DNA of 29,010 nucleotides from Corynebacterium sp. (GCF_030826625.1 NZ_JAPJNQ010000022.1:1-29010); one strand, 5' to 3'. Shown: positions 1 through 8,617, counted from the first letter of the stretch. Numbers and translations are program-made. Notes: generated from the letters alone by a model not told the origin.

Positions 1-153
1 TTTCAGTTTCGTTGCGGCTTTCTCGGCTTCTGCGCGCTCTGGCGTCACTGCAGGCTGGTTGGATTGCGTTCCGGCACTAGCTGCACTCGCTCGTGCGCGT
101 TCCAAATCGGCGAGTTCCAGCAATTGCTGTTGTTGTTTCGGGGCTAATTTCAT
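1..153 (-). CDS. C4-type zinc-ribbon protein (DUF164-like), N-terminal part only
   Basis: The minus strand is open from two consecutive ATG codons (156 and 153) to the window edge. It gives about 51 residues beginning MKLAPKQQQQLLELADLE and then a Glu/Ala-rich helical stretch. This is the usual start of the actinobacterial zinc-ribbon family: a long N-terminal coiled coil followed by a C-terminal four-cysteine ribbon, which here lies beyond the edge. A GGAGAG Shine-Dalgarno sequence sits at 162-167, 8 nt before the second ATG and 5 nt before the first, so 153 is preferred. It follows the NIF3-family gene on the same strand after about 60 bp, a pairing frequent in actinobacteria, and the two are probably co-transcribed. 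The zinc ligands cannot be checked, so the assignment rests on the N-terminus and the neighbour. Confidence 0.7.
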   Translation of the reverse strand, partial: MKLAPKQQQQLLELADLERARASAASAGTQSNQPAVTPERAEAEKAATKLK

Positions 154-216
154 CATCGTTGCTCTCCGCCAATCCTTGTATTTCTTTGTTGGTCAATCTT
201 TTGACAATATCCGCTT

Positions 217-1362
217 CTATTCACCGCGCTTGTGCGCCGCTACCGTCCACGGATCGGTACGTACGTCAAGAATCGAAGTTTCCACCCCTGCTTCCCGACG
301 CACAATCTCTTCTGCCTGTGCAGTCCACGGGAATTCAGAGGCCCAATGTGCTGTATCAATAATTGCCATATCGCTTGTGCGCAAGTGCTCGTCGACAGGG
401 TGGTGCCGCAAATCTGAGGTGACAAACACATCCGCGCCTAGCTTTGCAGCGGTGGCCATGAAACCATCGCCGGCCCCAGAGGCCACAGCTACCGTCTGCA
501 CTTGCTTGTCCGGATCACCGGCAGCGCGCACACCCCACGAAGTCGCGGGCAAGCCATCGGCAACTTGCTGGGTAAATTCCGCCAGGCTCATCGGCTGCGG
601 CAGCTGCCCTAAGCGTCCCAGGCCATAGGCTTGATCAATCGGGGTGGCGTCGGCAAGCTCGGTGATATCAAACGCGGGCTCTTCGTAGGGGTGGTGAGCC
701 AACAATGCGTCGACAAGCGCCTGCTTATCGCTTGGATTCGCCACAAACTGAATGCGTAGCTCGTCGGCACGATAGGTCTTGCCTACCTCGCCATCAGTGG
801 GATCCGCCCCCGGTTCCGGTTTGAACTGCCCGGTGCCCGCCATCTCGTAGACGCACTCGGAGTAATTACCGATGCGCCCAGCACCCGCGGCGAATAGGCC
901 TTGTTTGAGCTTGTCGACGTGTTCTGCTGGCACATGCACGCCCCACAAATGCCGGCCTGGCCCCGGCTTCGGCGCCAACGGACGTCCTGGCGTGATGCCG
1001 ACGAGCTCAGCGAGTTTGTCGTTAACTCCAGGGCGTGCAGAATCGGCATTAGTGTGCGCTGCGAACAGCGCGATCCCTGCTTCGATCAAGCGGTGCAAGA
1101 TCCGACCTTTCGGGGTATCCGCGGCCACCGAATCCACCCCGCGCAGCAGCAGTGGGTGGTGCACGATCAGCATATCCACACCGGCGGAGATCGCGGCTTG
1201 CGCCACCTCGTCAGTGCAGTCCAAGGCGAAGGCAACGTGATTGACCGCAGCTTCGCGGCGCCCGCAGATCAGCCCAACGCTGTCCCAATCTTCGGCCAGA
1301 TGCGGCGGGTAGGCACGATCCATCACCTGGCAAATATCGCCGACTGTGGTCCCGGTGCTCAT
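217..1362 (-). CDS. NIF3-family (DUF34, YbgI/YqfO-like) metal-binding protein
   Basis: This 381-residue protein carries both halves of the NIF3 fold. The N-terminal half has the metal-site motif VHHPLLLRG (about residues 67-75) and AAHTNADSARPGVND (about 101-115). The C-terminal half has VTSDLRHHPVDEH and DTAHWASEFPW. Between them (about 135-260) is the PII-like insert found in longer bacterial members, consistent with the length. The family binds a di-metal centre and is often labelled GTP cyclohydrolase 1 type 2 homolog, but its physiological reaction is not established. The ATG at 1362 is preceded by AAGGAG at good spacing, so unlike several neighbours this gene has a normal ribosome-binding site. 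It probably forms an operon with the zinc-ribbon gene downstream. A divergent phosphatase gene lies on its other side. Confidence 0.93.
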   Translation of the reverse strand: MSTGTTVGDICQVMDRAYPPHLAEDWDSVGLICGRREAAVNHVAFALDCTDEVAQAAISAGVDMLIVHHPLLLRGVDSVAADTPKGRILHRLIEAGIALFAAHTNADSARPGVNDKLAELVGITPGRPLAPKPGPGRHLWGVHVPAEHVDKLKQGLFAAGAGRIGNYSECVYEMAGTGQFKPEPGADPTDGEVGKTYRADELRIQFVANPSDKQALVDALLAHHPYEEPAFDITELADATPIDQAYGLGRLGQLPQPMSLAEFTQQVADGLPATSWGVRAAGDPDKQVQTVAVASGAGDGFMATAAKLGADVFVTSDLRHHPVDEHLRTSDMAIIDTAHWASEFPWTAQAEEIVRREAGVETSILDVRTDPWTVAAHKRGE

Positions 1363-1477
1363 GTGCTACTCCTTCGCGTCGTGTATGCGTGTATTACAGT
1401 GCGCTAGCGTTTCAGCCTTAACCCTTTTCAGTGCTTTCCCAATTATGGCACGCAGCGTGCACATGCGACGAGGTACA

Positions 1478-1513
1478 AGAAAACGGCGCGGGTGATAGAA
1501 AACGGCGCGGGTG
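1478..1513 (+). repeat. Two direct 17-bp repeats (19-bp period) upstream of the phosphatase gene
   Basis: The sequence AGAAAACGGCGCGGGTG occurs twice without mismatch, at 1478-1494 and 1497-1513, separated by AT. The second copy ends 9 nt before the TAGAAT box at 1523-1528, so the repeat lies where activators or the -35 region would sit. It may be a duplicated operator or a simple tandem duplication. Confidence 0.85.
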
Positions 1514-1522
1514 CAAAACCGA

Positions 1523-1528
1523 TAGAAT
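1523..1528 (+). promoter_or_regulatory. -10 box (TAGAAT) for a leaderless phosphatase transcript
   Basis: TAGAAT matches the corynebacterial TANNNT -10 consensus and ends 8 nt before the ATG at 1537. No purine-rich Shine-Dalgarno sequence lies in between, so transcription would begin at or next to the start codon. No convincing -35 element is visible. Confidence 0.6.
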
Positions 1529-1536
1529 ACGCCACC

Positions 1537-2013
1537 ATGAGCACTACGTTTTCCATCAACTTTGTCTGCACCGGCAATATCTGCCGCTCGCCGATGGCAG
1601 AGGTCATGGCGGCTGAAGCCATCAAAGATGCAGGTCTTGCCTCTCGCGTTGAGGTTGCTTCCTGCGGGATGGACGGCTGGCATGTCGGTGAAGGCGCCGA
1701 TGAACGCACCGTCGCCGAGCTTCGCAAGATTGGCCTCGACGGCACCCAGCACGTCGCACAACAGTTCGGCCCACAGGCGGCAGACACTGACCTATTCATC
1801 GCCATGGATACCGGGCACCGCTCGAAATTGATCGCCCGGGGGCTGGACCCGTCCCGCGTTGCACTCATGCGTAGTTTCGATCCCGCCGCACCCGCAGAAC
1901 CTTCGGTGGCCGACCCTTATTATGGCGGTGCCGACGGTTTTACCCGCGTGCGCAAAGAAATTGCAGCCAGTTTGCCTGGCCTGCTCGAACACATTCGCAG
2001 CCAGCTGAGCTAG
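1537..2013 (+). CDS. Low-molecular-weight protein tyrosine phosphatase
   Basis: This cytoplasmic 158-residue protein has the full LMW-PTP signature. The phosphate loop is VCTGNICRSP, with catalytic Cys11 and Arg17 (CX5R), and the general-acid loop is ADPYYGG, with Asp126. Length matches the family. It would hydrolyse phosphotyrosine; relatives in actinobacteria include PtpA-like enzymes, some of them exported, but no signal peptide is seen here. The frame is open from 1492, but the ATG at 1537 is chosen because the protein then begins at the usual distance before the P-loop and a TAGAAT box stands 8 nt upstream. The gene is divergent from the NIF3 gene and just upstream of the SURF1-like gene. 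Confidence 0.93.
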   Translation: MSTTFSINFVCTGNICRSPMAEVMAAEAIKDAGLASRVEVASCGMDGWHVGEGADERTVAELRKIGLDGTQHVAQQFGPQAADTDLFIAMDTGHRSKLIARGLDPSRVALMRSFDPAAPAEPSVADPYYGGADGFTRVRKEIAASLPGLLEHIRSQLS

Positions 2014-2040
2014 CCAACTGAACTAGCTTGCCCGCGGGTC

Positions 2041-2046
2041 TATCAT
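2041..2046 (+). promoter_or_regulatory. -10 box (TATCAT) for the SURF1-like gene
   Basis: TATCAT fits TANNNT and ends 7 nt before the GTG at 2054. It overlaps the alternative ATG at 2045, which argues that GTG 2054 is the true, leaderless start. Confidence 0.5.
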
Positions 2047-2053
2047 GGGCAGG

Positions 2054-3082
2054 GTGAGTGCCCCTAGCCAGCAGTCTGCCCAGTCGCAGCCGAACGTTTC
2101 TACCGCGTCGAAAGCAACCTCATGGTGGAAGGTTTTTGCGAAGCCAAGTTGGATCATTTTGGCGCTATCATTGATCGCCTTTTCGGTCTTAGCTTTCACG
2201 GTGCTGGCTCCGTGGCAGCTGAATAAAGACGATGAGATCGTCGCCCGCAATGAGCGCATCGCACAGGCCTATGAGCAAGCCCCGGTTCCATTTTCTGAGC
2301 TTGTCGACGCCACTGGTGGCATCACCATCGACGAGGAATGGCGTCGGGTCACCCTCACCGGCCATTACCTGCCTGAACACGAAACTCTACTGCGCTTGCG
2401 CCCGCTGGAAGGCTCGCAGGTTTATCACTCACTGGTACCCTTCCAGCTGGATTCAGGCACGACGATACTGGTCAACCGCGGTTTTGAAACGGCGCTTCGC
2501 GACGGCTCCGTCCCGGAGATCACTCCCCCTGCTGGCAAGCACATCACCACCGAGGCCATGCTGCGCTTTGGCGAAAAGCCGCATGAGGCCCCACCGATCG
2601 ACGATGCCGGCTATACCCAGGTGCGTTCGGTCAGCCCAGAGCAGATGGAGCAACTCACTGGTCTAGAGCTTGCCGACGCGATCGTGAACGTGACTTCCGA
2701 CGATCAGCCCGAGGCGCTCAACCCGATCCCGGTGCCAAAGCTAGACCGTGGTTCGCACCTTTCTTATGGGTTCCAGTGGATCGCTTTCGGCATTATGGCC
2801 CCTGCTGGCTTGGGCTATTTCATTTATGCGGAGCTGCGCGAACGCCGTCGCGAGCGGGAGGAAGAACAAGCAGAGCAAGCAGAACAAGCCGAGGCTGCCG
2901 AAACAGAAGCATCCCGCTCAGCGCAATCAGTACAAGCAGACCAGTCGGCGCCTCCTGCCGCCGAATCACAGGCAGCGAACGCTAGCGCCGCACCGACTCG
3001 ATCCCGCCGACTGCGCGATCGCTACGGCGGTGACCAATCCGATCAATTGGCGAAATTCCGCGGCACCAAGCGCCGTCGCTAA
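2054..3082 (+). CDS. SURF1-family cytochrome oxidase biogenesis protein
   Basis: The protein has the SURF1 architecture. One transmembrane segment lies near the N-terminus (WIILALSLIAFSVLAFTVLA), followed by the family motif PWQLNKDDEI. A soluble external domain carries RRVTLTGHYL and ILVNRGF. A second transmembrane segment follows the conserved LSYGFQWIAFG (about residues 235-260). SURF1 proteins assist heme-copper oxidase assembly in the membrane. Beyond the second membrane helix is an unusual tail of about 80 residues, rich in Glu, Gln and Ala and then in Arg, probably a cytoplasmic coiled coil. The frame opens at ATG 2045, which lies inside a likely -10 box, so GTG 2054 is preferred (342 residues). 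There is no Shine-Dalgarno sequence. Confidence 0.88.
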   Translation: MSAPSQQSAQSQPNVSTASKATSWWKVFAKPSWIILALSLIAFSVLAFTVLAPWQLNKDDEIVARNERIAQAYEQAPVPFSELVDATGGITIDEEWRRVTLTGHYLPEHETLLRLRPLEGSQVYHSLVPFQLDSGTTILVNRGFETALRDGSVPEITPPAGKHITTEAMLRFGEKPHEAPPIDDAGYTQVRSVSPEQMEQLTGLELADAIVNVTSDDQPEALNPIPVPKLDRGSHLSYGFQWIAFGIMAPAGLGYFIYAELRERRREREEEQAEQAEQAEAAETEASRSAQSVQADQSAPPAAESQAANASAAPTRSRRLRDRYGGDQSDQLAKFRGTKRRR

Positions 3083-3212
3083 GCGCCACCGATTCGTCGT
3101 CAAGCTACCGCGTTACTGCCAGGTTCTGAAACAAATTCCTCGCAGCGCTATCACTTACCGCGAAAAGGCCCAGATCGCGTTTCTGAGCTGTACGAATCTT
3201 CCTTCGCGGTGC

Positions 3213-3218
3213 TAGCGT
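3213..3218 (+). promoter_or_regulatory. -10 box (TAGCGT, extended) for the YhgE/Pip operon
   Basis: TAGCGT is preceded by TGC, giving an extended -10 look, and ends 7 nt before the GTG at 3226. No Shine-Dalgarno sequence lies between, so the transcript is probably leaderless. Confidence 0.45.
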
Positions 3219-3225
3219 TTCTGGG

Positions 3226-5769
3226 GTGAGTACTAGTTGGAAGGTCTTTGTCGAAGACTTAGCCCGGTTGTGGAAAACTCGGAAAGTCTGGGTCATCCTC
3301 ATTGGCTTGGCGATCACTCCGGCTCTTTATTCCTGGGTGAATATCGCAGCGTTTTGGGACCCATACGAAAATACCCAAAACATCAAAGTCGCTGTCGTCA
3401 ATGAAGACGAAGGCGCTAGCTCTGATCTCACCGGCGATCTCGACATCGGCGCGGAGTTAGTCAGCCAACTGAAGGAAAATGACAAGCTAGGCTGGCAATT
3501 TGTCGATCGCGGTGAAGCGAATCATGCTGTGCACAACGGTGACGTGTTTGCTTCGATCACGGTGCCGAAGACCTTCTCGCAAGATTTCCTCAGCTTGTTC
3601 CAGGGCACCTATTCTCAGCCGACGTTGGAATATGCGGTCAACGAAAAGCTCAACGCCATCGCGCCGAAGATCACCGACCAGGGTGCTTCCACGATCGATA
3701 CGACTATCAGCTCAGCGTTTAACGAGCAGGTAGCGAAATCCGCGGCAACAGAACTGCGAAAATCTGGCCACGACCTCGATTTCCGCATCGGCGAGACCGC
3801 AAACCAGGCCTCTGATTCATTCACCCGCACTGCCGATACCGTCGCCGATTCCCGCGAGCAGTTGGCCACCGTGCAGGCGCGGCTGGATAATGCCCGTCCT
3901 GCGCTCGGCGAGGCGCGTCAGGCTCTAATCGCCGTCGAGCGCACCATCGACAGCGCGCAGACCGCACTGGGCCAGGTCGAATCCATCACCAGCGAGGTGC
4001 AACGCCAGCTCACCACCTTCGCAGACGAGGCCACCGCGGCCTATGTGCAGGGCACCACCGCGCTTGCCGACGGCGCTGCTTCGGCTCACGCCACCGTCAA
4101 CTCCGTTTCTGGCCAGTTGACGGGCGCGCTTAACCGCGTCGGTGCAGCCACCGATGGTGCAAGCGGCATCGTCGACCAGGCAGACCAAGCCATCAGCCGC
4201 TTGGGTGATCTCACGAATCTGCCAGCGCTGCCGCCACAGATCGCGGGGCAGATCCAGCAGACCGTCGACGAGCTGCAAAACCGTAACTCGCAAAACCGCG
4301 CGGTGCTAGGCGAGCTCTCAGCGCTGCAGGATAGTGCGAAAAGCACCCTGAATTCTCTCAACGACACCGCTGCCGCCCTGGATCGCGCCACTAACGTTGT
4401 GCGCGAGGATTCCGCGGGGCTGCGCGATTCCATCAACAACACCGTCCCCCAGCTCAACGCGGCGATTTCACAGGTCTCTGCGACAGCAGCAAATCTGTCT
4501 GCCACCCTCGGCGCGCAAAAGACTTTGCTCGGGGAAGCCGATGGCCTCATCAACGGCGTCGATACGCAGTTGGTCCGTGCCAAAGACGTCGTCAGTGATT
4601 TCAGTGCTGATCTCGACGGAATCGAATCCGGTCTGCGCACAGCACGCACTGACATCCTCACCCTGGCTAACCTGGCGCAGGACAACCCTGCGCTGCGATC
4701 GGTTAATGCGCTCAACGCCGACGATGTCTCATCATTTTTAGCTTCCCCGGTAGAGCTGAAATCACACGCGGTCTTCCCGGTCTCGCACTACGGTTCCGGC
4801 ATGTCCTCGCTGTTTATTAACCTCACGTTGTGGATCGGCGCATTCATGCTGATGATCATCTTCCGCACGGAGGTCGATACCCGCGGCCGCGAGCACCTCA
4901 CCGTCCGCCAGGCTTACCGGGCACGCTATTGGCTGATGGGCGTTTTTGCCAGCGTGCAGGCGCTGATCGTGTCCATCGGCAACCTGGTGATCGGCGTCGA
5001 GCACGTGTCGAAGATCGGCTATGTGCTCACCGCCATCATTTTGAGCCTGTGCTATCTGGCGATCATCTACGGCTTGGTCTCTGCCTTCGGCCACATTGGA
5101 CGAATCATTGCGGTGGTGTACGCCTTTGTGCAGATCCCGGGTGCTTCTGGCCTCTACCCCATCGAGATGACACCAGATTTCTTCCGCGCGGTATCTCCAT
5201 TTCTGCCGTTTACCTATGGCATCAGCGCGATTCGTGAGACCGTCGGCGGGTTTTACGGCAACCACTACTGGATCAACCTGCTGGCGATTACCGGGATGGC
5301 GATCGTCGCTTTCTTCGTCGGCATGCTGGCACGCCGCAGCCTGTCACACGTCAATATCTTGGTCAATGACCAGCTGGCCAAGGGCGAATTGGTCATCAAC
5401 GAGAAAGTCCACCTGACCGGCAGCCCATACCGCTTGACTGACCTCGCCAATGTGCTGCGCGATCGTGAGGGCTACCAAGAAAGTTTGAATTCTCGGTGGC
5501 GTTCAACACGACGCAATTATTCGCAGTTGATGGGCATCACTATCGGTGTCGGCGCGTTGTTGGTGCTGATTTTGGGTATCGTTTCGCGTTTCAACCCAGA
5601 CGAAAAAGCCGTGTTCTTTGGGCTTGCCTGCCTGGTGGTTCTCATTGCCGTGGTGATTATTTGCACTCTGGAATACATCAAGCAATCCGTCGCCCGCGAC
5701 AATGATCTCGCGGGGCTCAGCGACGACGAGCTGAAACAACAATTGGCCAAGCAAGGTAGCAAGTCATGA
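3226..5769 (+). CDS. YhgE/Pip-family membrane protein (first of pair)
   Basis: This 847-residue protein begins with a membrane segment (about residues 22-44) and the family opening WVNIAAFWDPYENT. A very large external region (about 50-520) follows, largely helical and Ala/Gln/Ser-rich with repeated LNDTAAAL-type heptads, indicating a long coiled coil. The C-terminal membrane block resembles an ABC-2 permease, with helices near 526-546, 567-590, 596-618, 625-645 and 681-700, plus two extra helices near 765-785 and 794-815. YhgE/Pip proteins are relatives of the type VII secretion component EsaA and of the lactococcal phage receptor Pip, but their general role is not settled. GTG 3226 follows a TAGCGT box. 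Its TGA overlaps the next ATG (ATGA), so the two proteins are probably made together and may act as a heteromer. Confidence 0.88.
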   Translation: MSTSWKVFVEDLARLWKTRKVWVILIGLAITPALYSWVNIAAFWDPYENTQNIKVAVVNEDEGASSDLTGDLDIGAELVSQLKENDKLGWQFVDRGEANHAVHNGDVFASITVPKTFSQDFLSLFQGTYSQPTLEYAVNEKLNAIAPKITDQGASTIDTTISSAFNEQVAKSAATELRKSGHDLDFRIGETANQASDSFTRTADTVADSREQLATVQARLDNARPALGEARQALIAVERTIDSAQTALGQVESITSEVQRQLTTFADEATAAYVQGTTALADGAASAHATVNSVSGQLTGALNRVGAATDGASGIVDQADQAISRLGDLTNLPALPPQIAGQIQQTVDELQNRNSQNRAVLGELSALQDSAKSTLNSLNDTAAALDRATNVVREDSAGLRDSINNTVPQLNAAISQVSATAANLSATLGAQKTLLGEADGLINGVDTQLVRAKDVVSDFSADLDGIESGLRTARTDILTLANLAQDNPALRSVNALNADDVSSFLASPVELKSHAVFPVSHYGSGMSSLFINLTLWIGAFMLMIIFRTEVDTRGREHLTVRQAYRARYWLMGVFASVQALIVSIGNLVIGVEHVSKIGYVLTAIILSLCYLAIIYGLVSAFGHIGRIIAVVYAFVQIPGASGLYPIEMTPDFFRAVSPFLPFTYGISAIRETVGGFYGNHYWINLLAITGMAIVAFFVGMLARRSLSHVNILVNDQLAKGELVINEKVHLTGSPYRLTDLANVLRDREGYQESLNSRWRSTRRNYSQLMGITIGVGALLVLILGIVSRFNPDEKAVFFGLACLVVLIAVVIICTLEYIKQSVARDNDLAGLSDDELKQQLAKQGSKS

Positions 5770-7967
5770 ACAACATCCTGACGATTTTCCGCAATGATCT
5801 GCGCGCGATCCGTGGCAATGTGATGACGGGTGTTATTGTGTTCGGCCTGGTCATCATCCCCCTGCTGTTCACTGGCTTTAATATCTTGGCCAGCTGGGAT
5901 CCGTTTAGCAATACCGACCGCCTGAAAATCGCTGTCGCCAGCAACGACGAAGGCCACGAGTCTGATCTGGCCTCACTGCGGCTGAATCTTGGCGACGAAG
6001 TCTTGTCGCAGCTGTCCCGCAACGAGCAGGTCGACTGGGTTCTCACCACCTCTGACGATGCCGTGGAAGGCACGAAGTCTGGTGAATACTACGCCGGTAT
6101 CGTATTGCCGGAAAATTTCAGTCGCGAGCTGCTGACTTTCTATGTCGAAGGCACTGAGCCAGCCAAGCTGGATCTGTATACGAATGAGAAGAAAAATGCC
6201 TTGTCGACGACGATTACCGAGCGCAGCGCTGGTGGCGTGATTGAGCGTATCGACGAATCTTTCACCAAAGTGGTCACGACCGTCGGCTTGGGCGTGGTGG
6301 AATCGTTGGACAACTACTTGGATGAGGACGAAACCCAGGCTGCCTTGGATAACGTCGCCAACCGGGTGGAAAACGTCGGCACGCGTTTGCGCTCTGCTGC
6401 AGGTACCGTGCGCAGTTTGGCGAACTTGGTGGATTCCACCATCCCGCTGGCGCAATCCGCCGACAATATTCTGGGTGCGGCTGGTAGCCAGACTGCTTCG
6501 CGTCCCGGCGAGGGTACTGGCAGCGGTTCCGGTGCTGCCCCCATCGATTCCCTGGCTGCGACGCTGAATGATTCCACCGGTGCGCTGGAAAATTCCTTGG
6601 GCGCTACCTCGCAGGCCTATGCGGCGCTGTCGGATCAGTTCGACGAACTGCTGAATAATGCGCAGGCTGCTACCGCACAGACCGCGCAAACTTACCGCAC
6701 TGCCGCTGATCGGGTGGCGCAGCAGACGGCTGCGTTTAGTGGTGTACGCGATGCTCTTGACCGCGAGGTCGGAAACCTCAACCTACCCGGCCCCGTCGCC
6801 GCTGGCTACCAGCAGGTTCGCGCACAATTGGATGCCGCGGTTGCACAGTCGAATGCCCTGCATGATTCCTTGACGACGACCGCCGATCGCATCGAATCCG
6901 GCACCAGCAATGCGCAGCAATCGCGCCAGCAAACCCAAGACGCCATCGCCGCGGCACGCCAAGCCGTGGATAATGCGCGTACTGCCTACCGCAACAACCT
7001 GCGACCGCAGCTGGAATCGTTACGCGGCAGCGTCAATGCGGTGGTGCGCGATATCGACACCGTCCGCGCGGAGATCGCTGATGTGCGCGGCACGATCTCC
7101 GCCACAGCCGGTTCCCCTGGTTCGAGCTTGCAACGCGCCCGCGATGGTGCAGACCGCCTTGCCGATACCTTGTACAACCAGGCGCAACGCTTCTCTGATG
7201 TGCAACGCCAAATCGAAGACGTACGCGAAGGCGGCGATCTGAACCAGTTGGCCGAGATCATCGGCTCTGACCCAGAACTGTTAGCCTCACGGATTTCCGC
7301 GCCGGTAGCGGTGGATCGCAAGCCGGTTTTCCAGGTTGCTTCCTTTGGCGTCGGCATGACGCCGTTCTACCTGGCGTTAGCGCTGTGGGTCGGTGCGCTG
7401 CTGACGTGCGTGCTGATGCGCAGTAATGCCGAGCACAAGTACCTCACCGATGATGGCGATTTCAGCCGCAACCAGATTTATCTGGGACGGCTTGCCACCT
7501 TCGCCCTGATCGCGATTTCCCAAGCCAGTCTCACGGTTGGCGGCTTGATCTTCTTCGTGCAGATTCAGCCGGAACACCCGCTGCTGTTGTGGCTGGCCGC
7601 GTGCATTGCCTCGCTGGTATTCATGATGATCGTGCATGCGCTGGTGATTGCCCTGGATAGCGCAGGCAAGGCATTGGCGGTGTTGCTGCTGATCATTCAG
7701 GTTTCCGGTTCCGGCGGCGCCTATCCCCTACCGCTATTGCCAGAATGGTTCCAGTCAGTCAGCCCGTGGCTGCCGGCGACATATGCCATTGATGCTTTCC
7801 GCAGCGCAATCGCCGGTGTTTACCAGGGCGATATCTTCCGCGATTTGGGAATGCTGTTGTTGTTTGCCATCCCAGCGTTAGTCGTGGGCTTGTGGCTGCG
7901 GCGTGCGATGGATAGCTATCACAAGCGCTTACAATCTGGCATCAGCCAGACCCGCGTCATGCAATAG
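5766..7967 (+). CDS. YhgE/Pip-family membrane protein (second of pair)
   Basis: This 733-residue partner has the same plan as its upstream neighbour. It has an N-terminal membrane helix (about 18-38) followed by FNILASWDPFSNTDRLKIAV. A long external helical domain (about 45-525) includes a Gly/Ser-rich break (GEGTGSGSGAAP). Five C-terminal membrane helices lie near 531-550, 578-597, 605-625, 635-650 and 692-710, and the motif PEWFQSVSPWLPATYAIDAF parallels PDFFRAVSPFLPFTYGISAI in the first protein. It lacks the two additional C-terminal helices of its partner. Translation is coupled through an ATGA overlap. The pair is probably an old duplication that diverged into two subunits of one envelope complex. 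The transported or bound substrate cannot be read from the sequence. Confidence 0.87.
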   Translation: MNNILTIFRNDLRAIRGNVMTGVIVFGLVIIPLLFTGFNILASWDPFSNTDRLKIAVASNDEGHESDLASLRLNLGDEVLSQLSRNEQVDWVLTTSDDAVEGTKSGEYYAGIVLPENFSRELLTFYVEGTEPAKLDLYTNEKKNALSTTITERSAGGVIERIDESFTKVVTTVGLGVVESLDNYLDEDETQAALDNVANRVENVGTRLRSAAGTVRSLANLVDSTIPLAQSADNILGAAGSQTASRPGEGTGSGSGAAPIDSLAATLNDSTGALENSLGATSQAYAALSDQFDELLNNAQAATAQTAQTYRTAADRVAQQTAAFSGVRDALDREVGNLNLPGPVAAGYQQVRAQLDAAVAQSNALHDSLTTTADRIESGTSNAQQSRQQTQDAIAAARQAVDNARTAYRNNLRPQLESLRGSVNAVVRDIDTVRAEIADVRGTISATAGSPGSSLQRARDGADRLADTLYNQAQRFSDVQRQIEDVREGGDLNQLAEIIGSDPELLASRISAPVAVDRKPVFQVASFGVGMTPFYLALALWVGALLTCVLMRSNAEHKYLTDDGDFSRNQIYLGRLATFALIAISQASLTVGGLIFFVQIQPEHPLLLWLAACIASLVFMMIVHALVIALDSAGKALAVLLLIIQVSGSGGAYPLPLLPEWFQSVSPWLPATYAIDAFRSAIAGVYQGDIFRDLGMLLLFAIPALVVGLWLRRAMDSYHKRLQSGISQTRVMQ

Positions 7968-7976
7968 CTCGTCCGT

Positions 7977-8030
7977 GCTGCTTGCATGCGCTAGTGCCCC
8001 CGCGCTGCTTGCATGCACTAGTGCCCCCGC
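7977..8030 (+). repeat. 27-bp tandem duplication between the YhgE/Pip operon and the 2H gene
   Basis: Two adjacent 27-bp units (7977-8003 and 8004-8030) each start GCTGCTTGCATGC and end CTAGTGCCCCCGC; they differ by one base (G/A after GCATGC). A decayed third partial copy seems to follow at 8031-8042 (GCCGCGTCATGC). The repeat lies 9 bp after the stop codon of the second YhgE/Pip gene and about 35 bp before the next start. Confidence 0.85.
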
Positions 8031-8065
8031 GCCGCGTCATGCGAAAACTGCTATTAGTGGTGGGT

Positions 8066-8575
8066 ATGAGTAAAAATTCCCCCGATAATATTTTGCTCTA
8101 CTTGCCCGAAAAGCAGGAACAGCAGATACGCGAGATTTTTGCTGCTCTGGCACAACGCGGGTTTCCCGTGCAAAACCAGCGCCCGCACATCACGGTGACA
8201 TTTTCCACGGCGATGGATCCGCGCGTCGTGGAGCTTGCCGCGCAGCTGTTGCCTCCGGTGATCCCCGCTGCTTTTCGACGGGCAGGCACCGTTATTTTCG
8301 GCACCAAGTCCAAACAAACCGTGGCGTGGTTGCTGCAGACCAACGCTGAACTCGAAAAGGCGGCCAGCACAATCAGTGCGGCAAATCCAGATGGCCATGG
8401 TCCGCTGTGGACTCCGCATCTGACCATGGGTTTGCGGTTGCCGCGGGCCCAGGTTCCGGACTATATACGCGCGCTGGAGGAAGAAACTTCGTCTCATTTC
8501 AAAGAACTCACTGCAGTGGAAGCCGCATATTGGCGACCGCGTACGCAAGAAAAACGACTGCTAGCCGGTGGCTAG
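8066..8575 (+). CDS. 2H phosphoesterase (2'-5' RNA ligase / LigT-like)
   Basis: The 169-residue protein has the two histidine motifs of the 2H phosphoesterase superfamily: RPHITVTF (His41, Thr43) and TPHLTMGL (His118, Thr120), 77 residues apart as expected. The family cleaves or forms 2'-5' or cyclic phosphodiester bonds in RNA or small nucleotides; the substrate here is unknown. The frame is open from 7982, but the upstream part is encoded by the 27-bp repeat, so ATG 8066 is the reasonable start. A weak TATTAG box sits 8 nt upstream and there is no Shine-Dalgarno sequence, although TGGTGGG lies near the start. It is a separate unit from the YhgE/Pip genes and converges with the minus-strand nucleotidyltransferase module. 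Confidence 0.82.
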   Translation: MSKNSPDNILLYLPEKQEQQIREIFAALAQRGFPVQNQRPHITVTFSTAMDPRVVELAAQLLPPVIPAAFRRAGTVIFGTKSKQTVAWLLQTNAELEKAASTISAANPDGHGPLWTPHLTMGLRLPRAQVPDYIRALEEETSSHFKELTAVEAAYWRPRTQEKRLLAGG

Positions 8576-8617
8576 CATTATTTTCCAGCACGGATTAGCG
8601 TTTCAAAACCGCGCCGA

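Noticed and set aside
2748..3215. A 155-codon plus-strand frame overlapping the 3' end of the SURF1-like gene and the gap after it
   Set aside because: Its Arg/Pro/Lys-rich shadow composition and lack of a start signal rule it out. The gap 3083-3225 then holds only the promoter of the YhgE/Pip operon.
4086..4715. A 209-codon minus-strand frame inside the first YhgE/Pip gene
   Set aside because: Its Ser/Arg/Ala-rich composition is typical of an antisense shadow; it has no start signal or domain.
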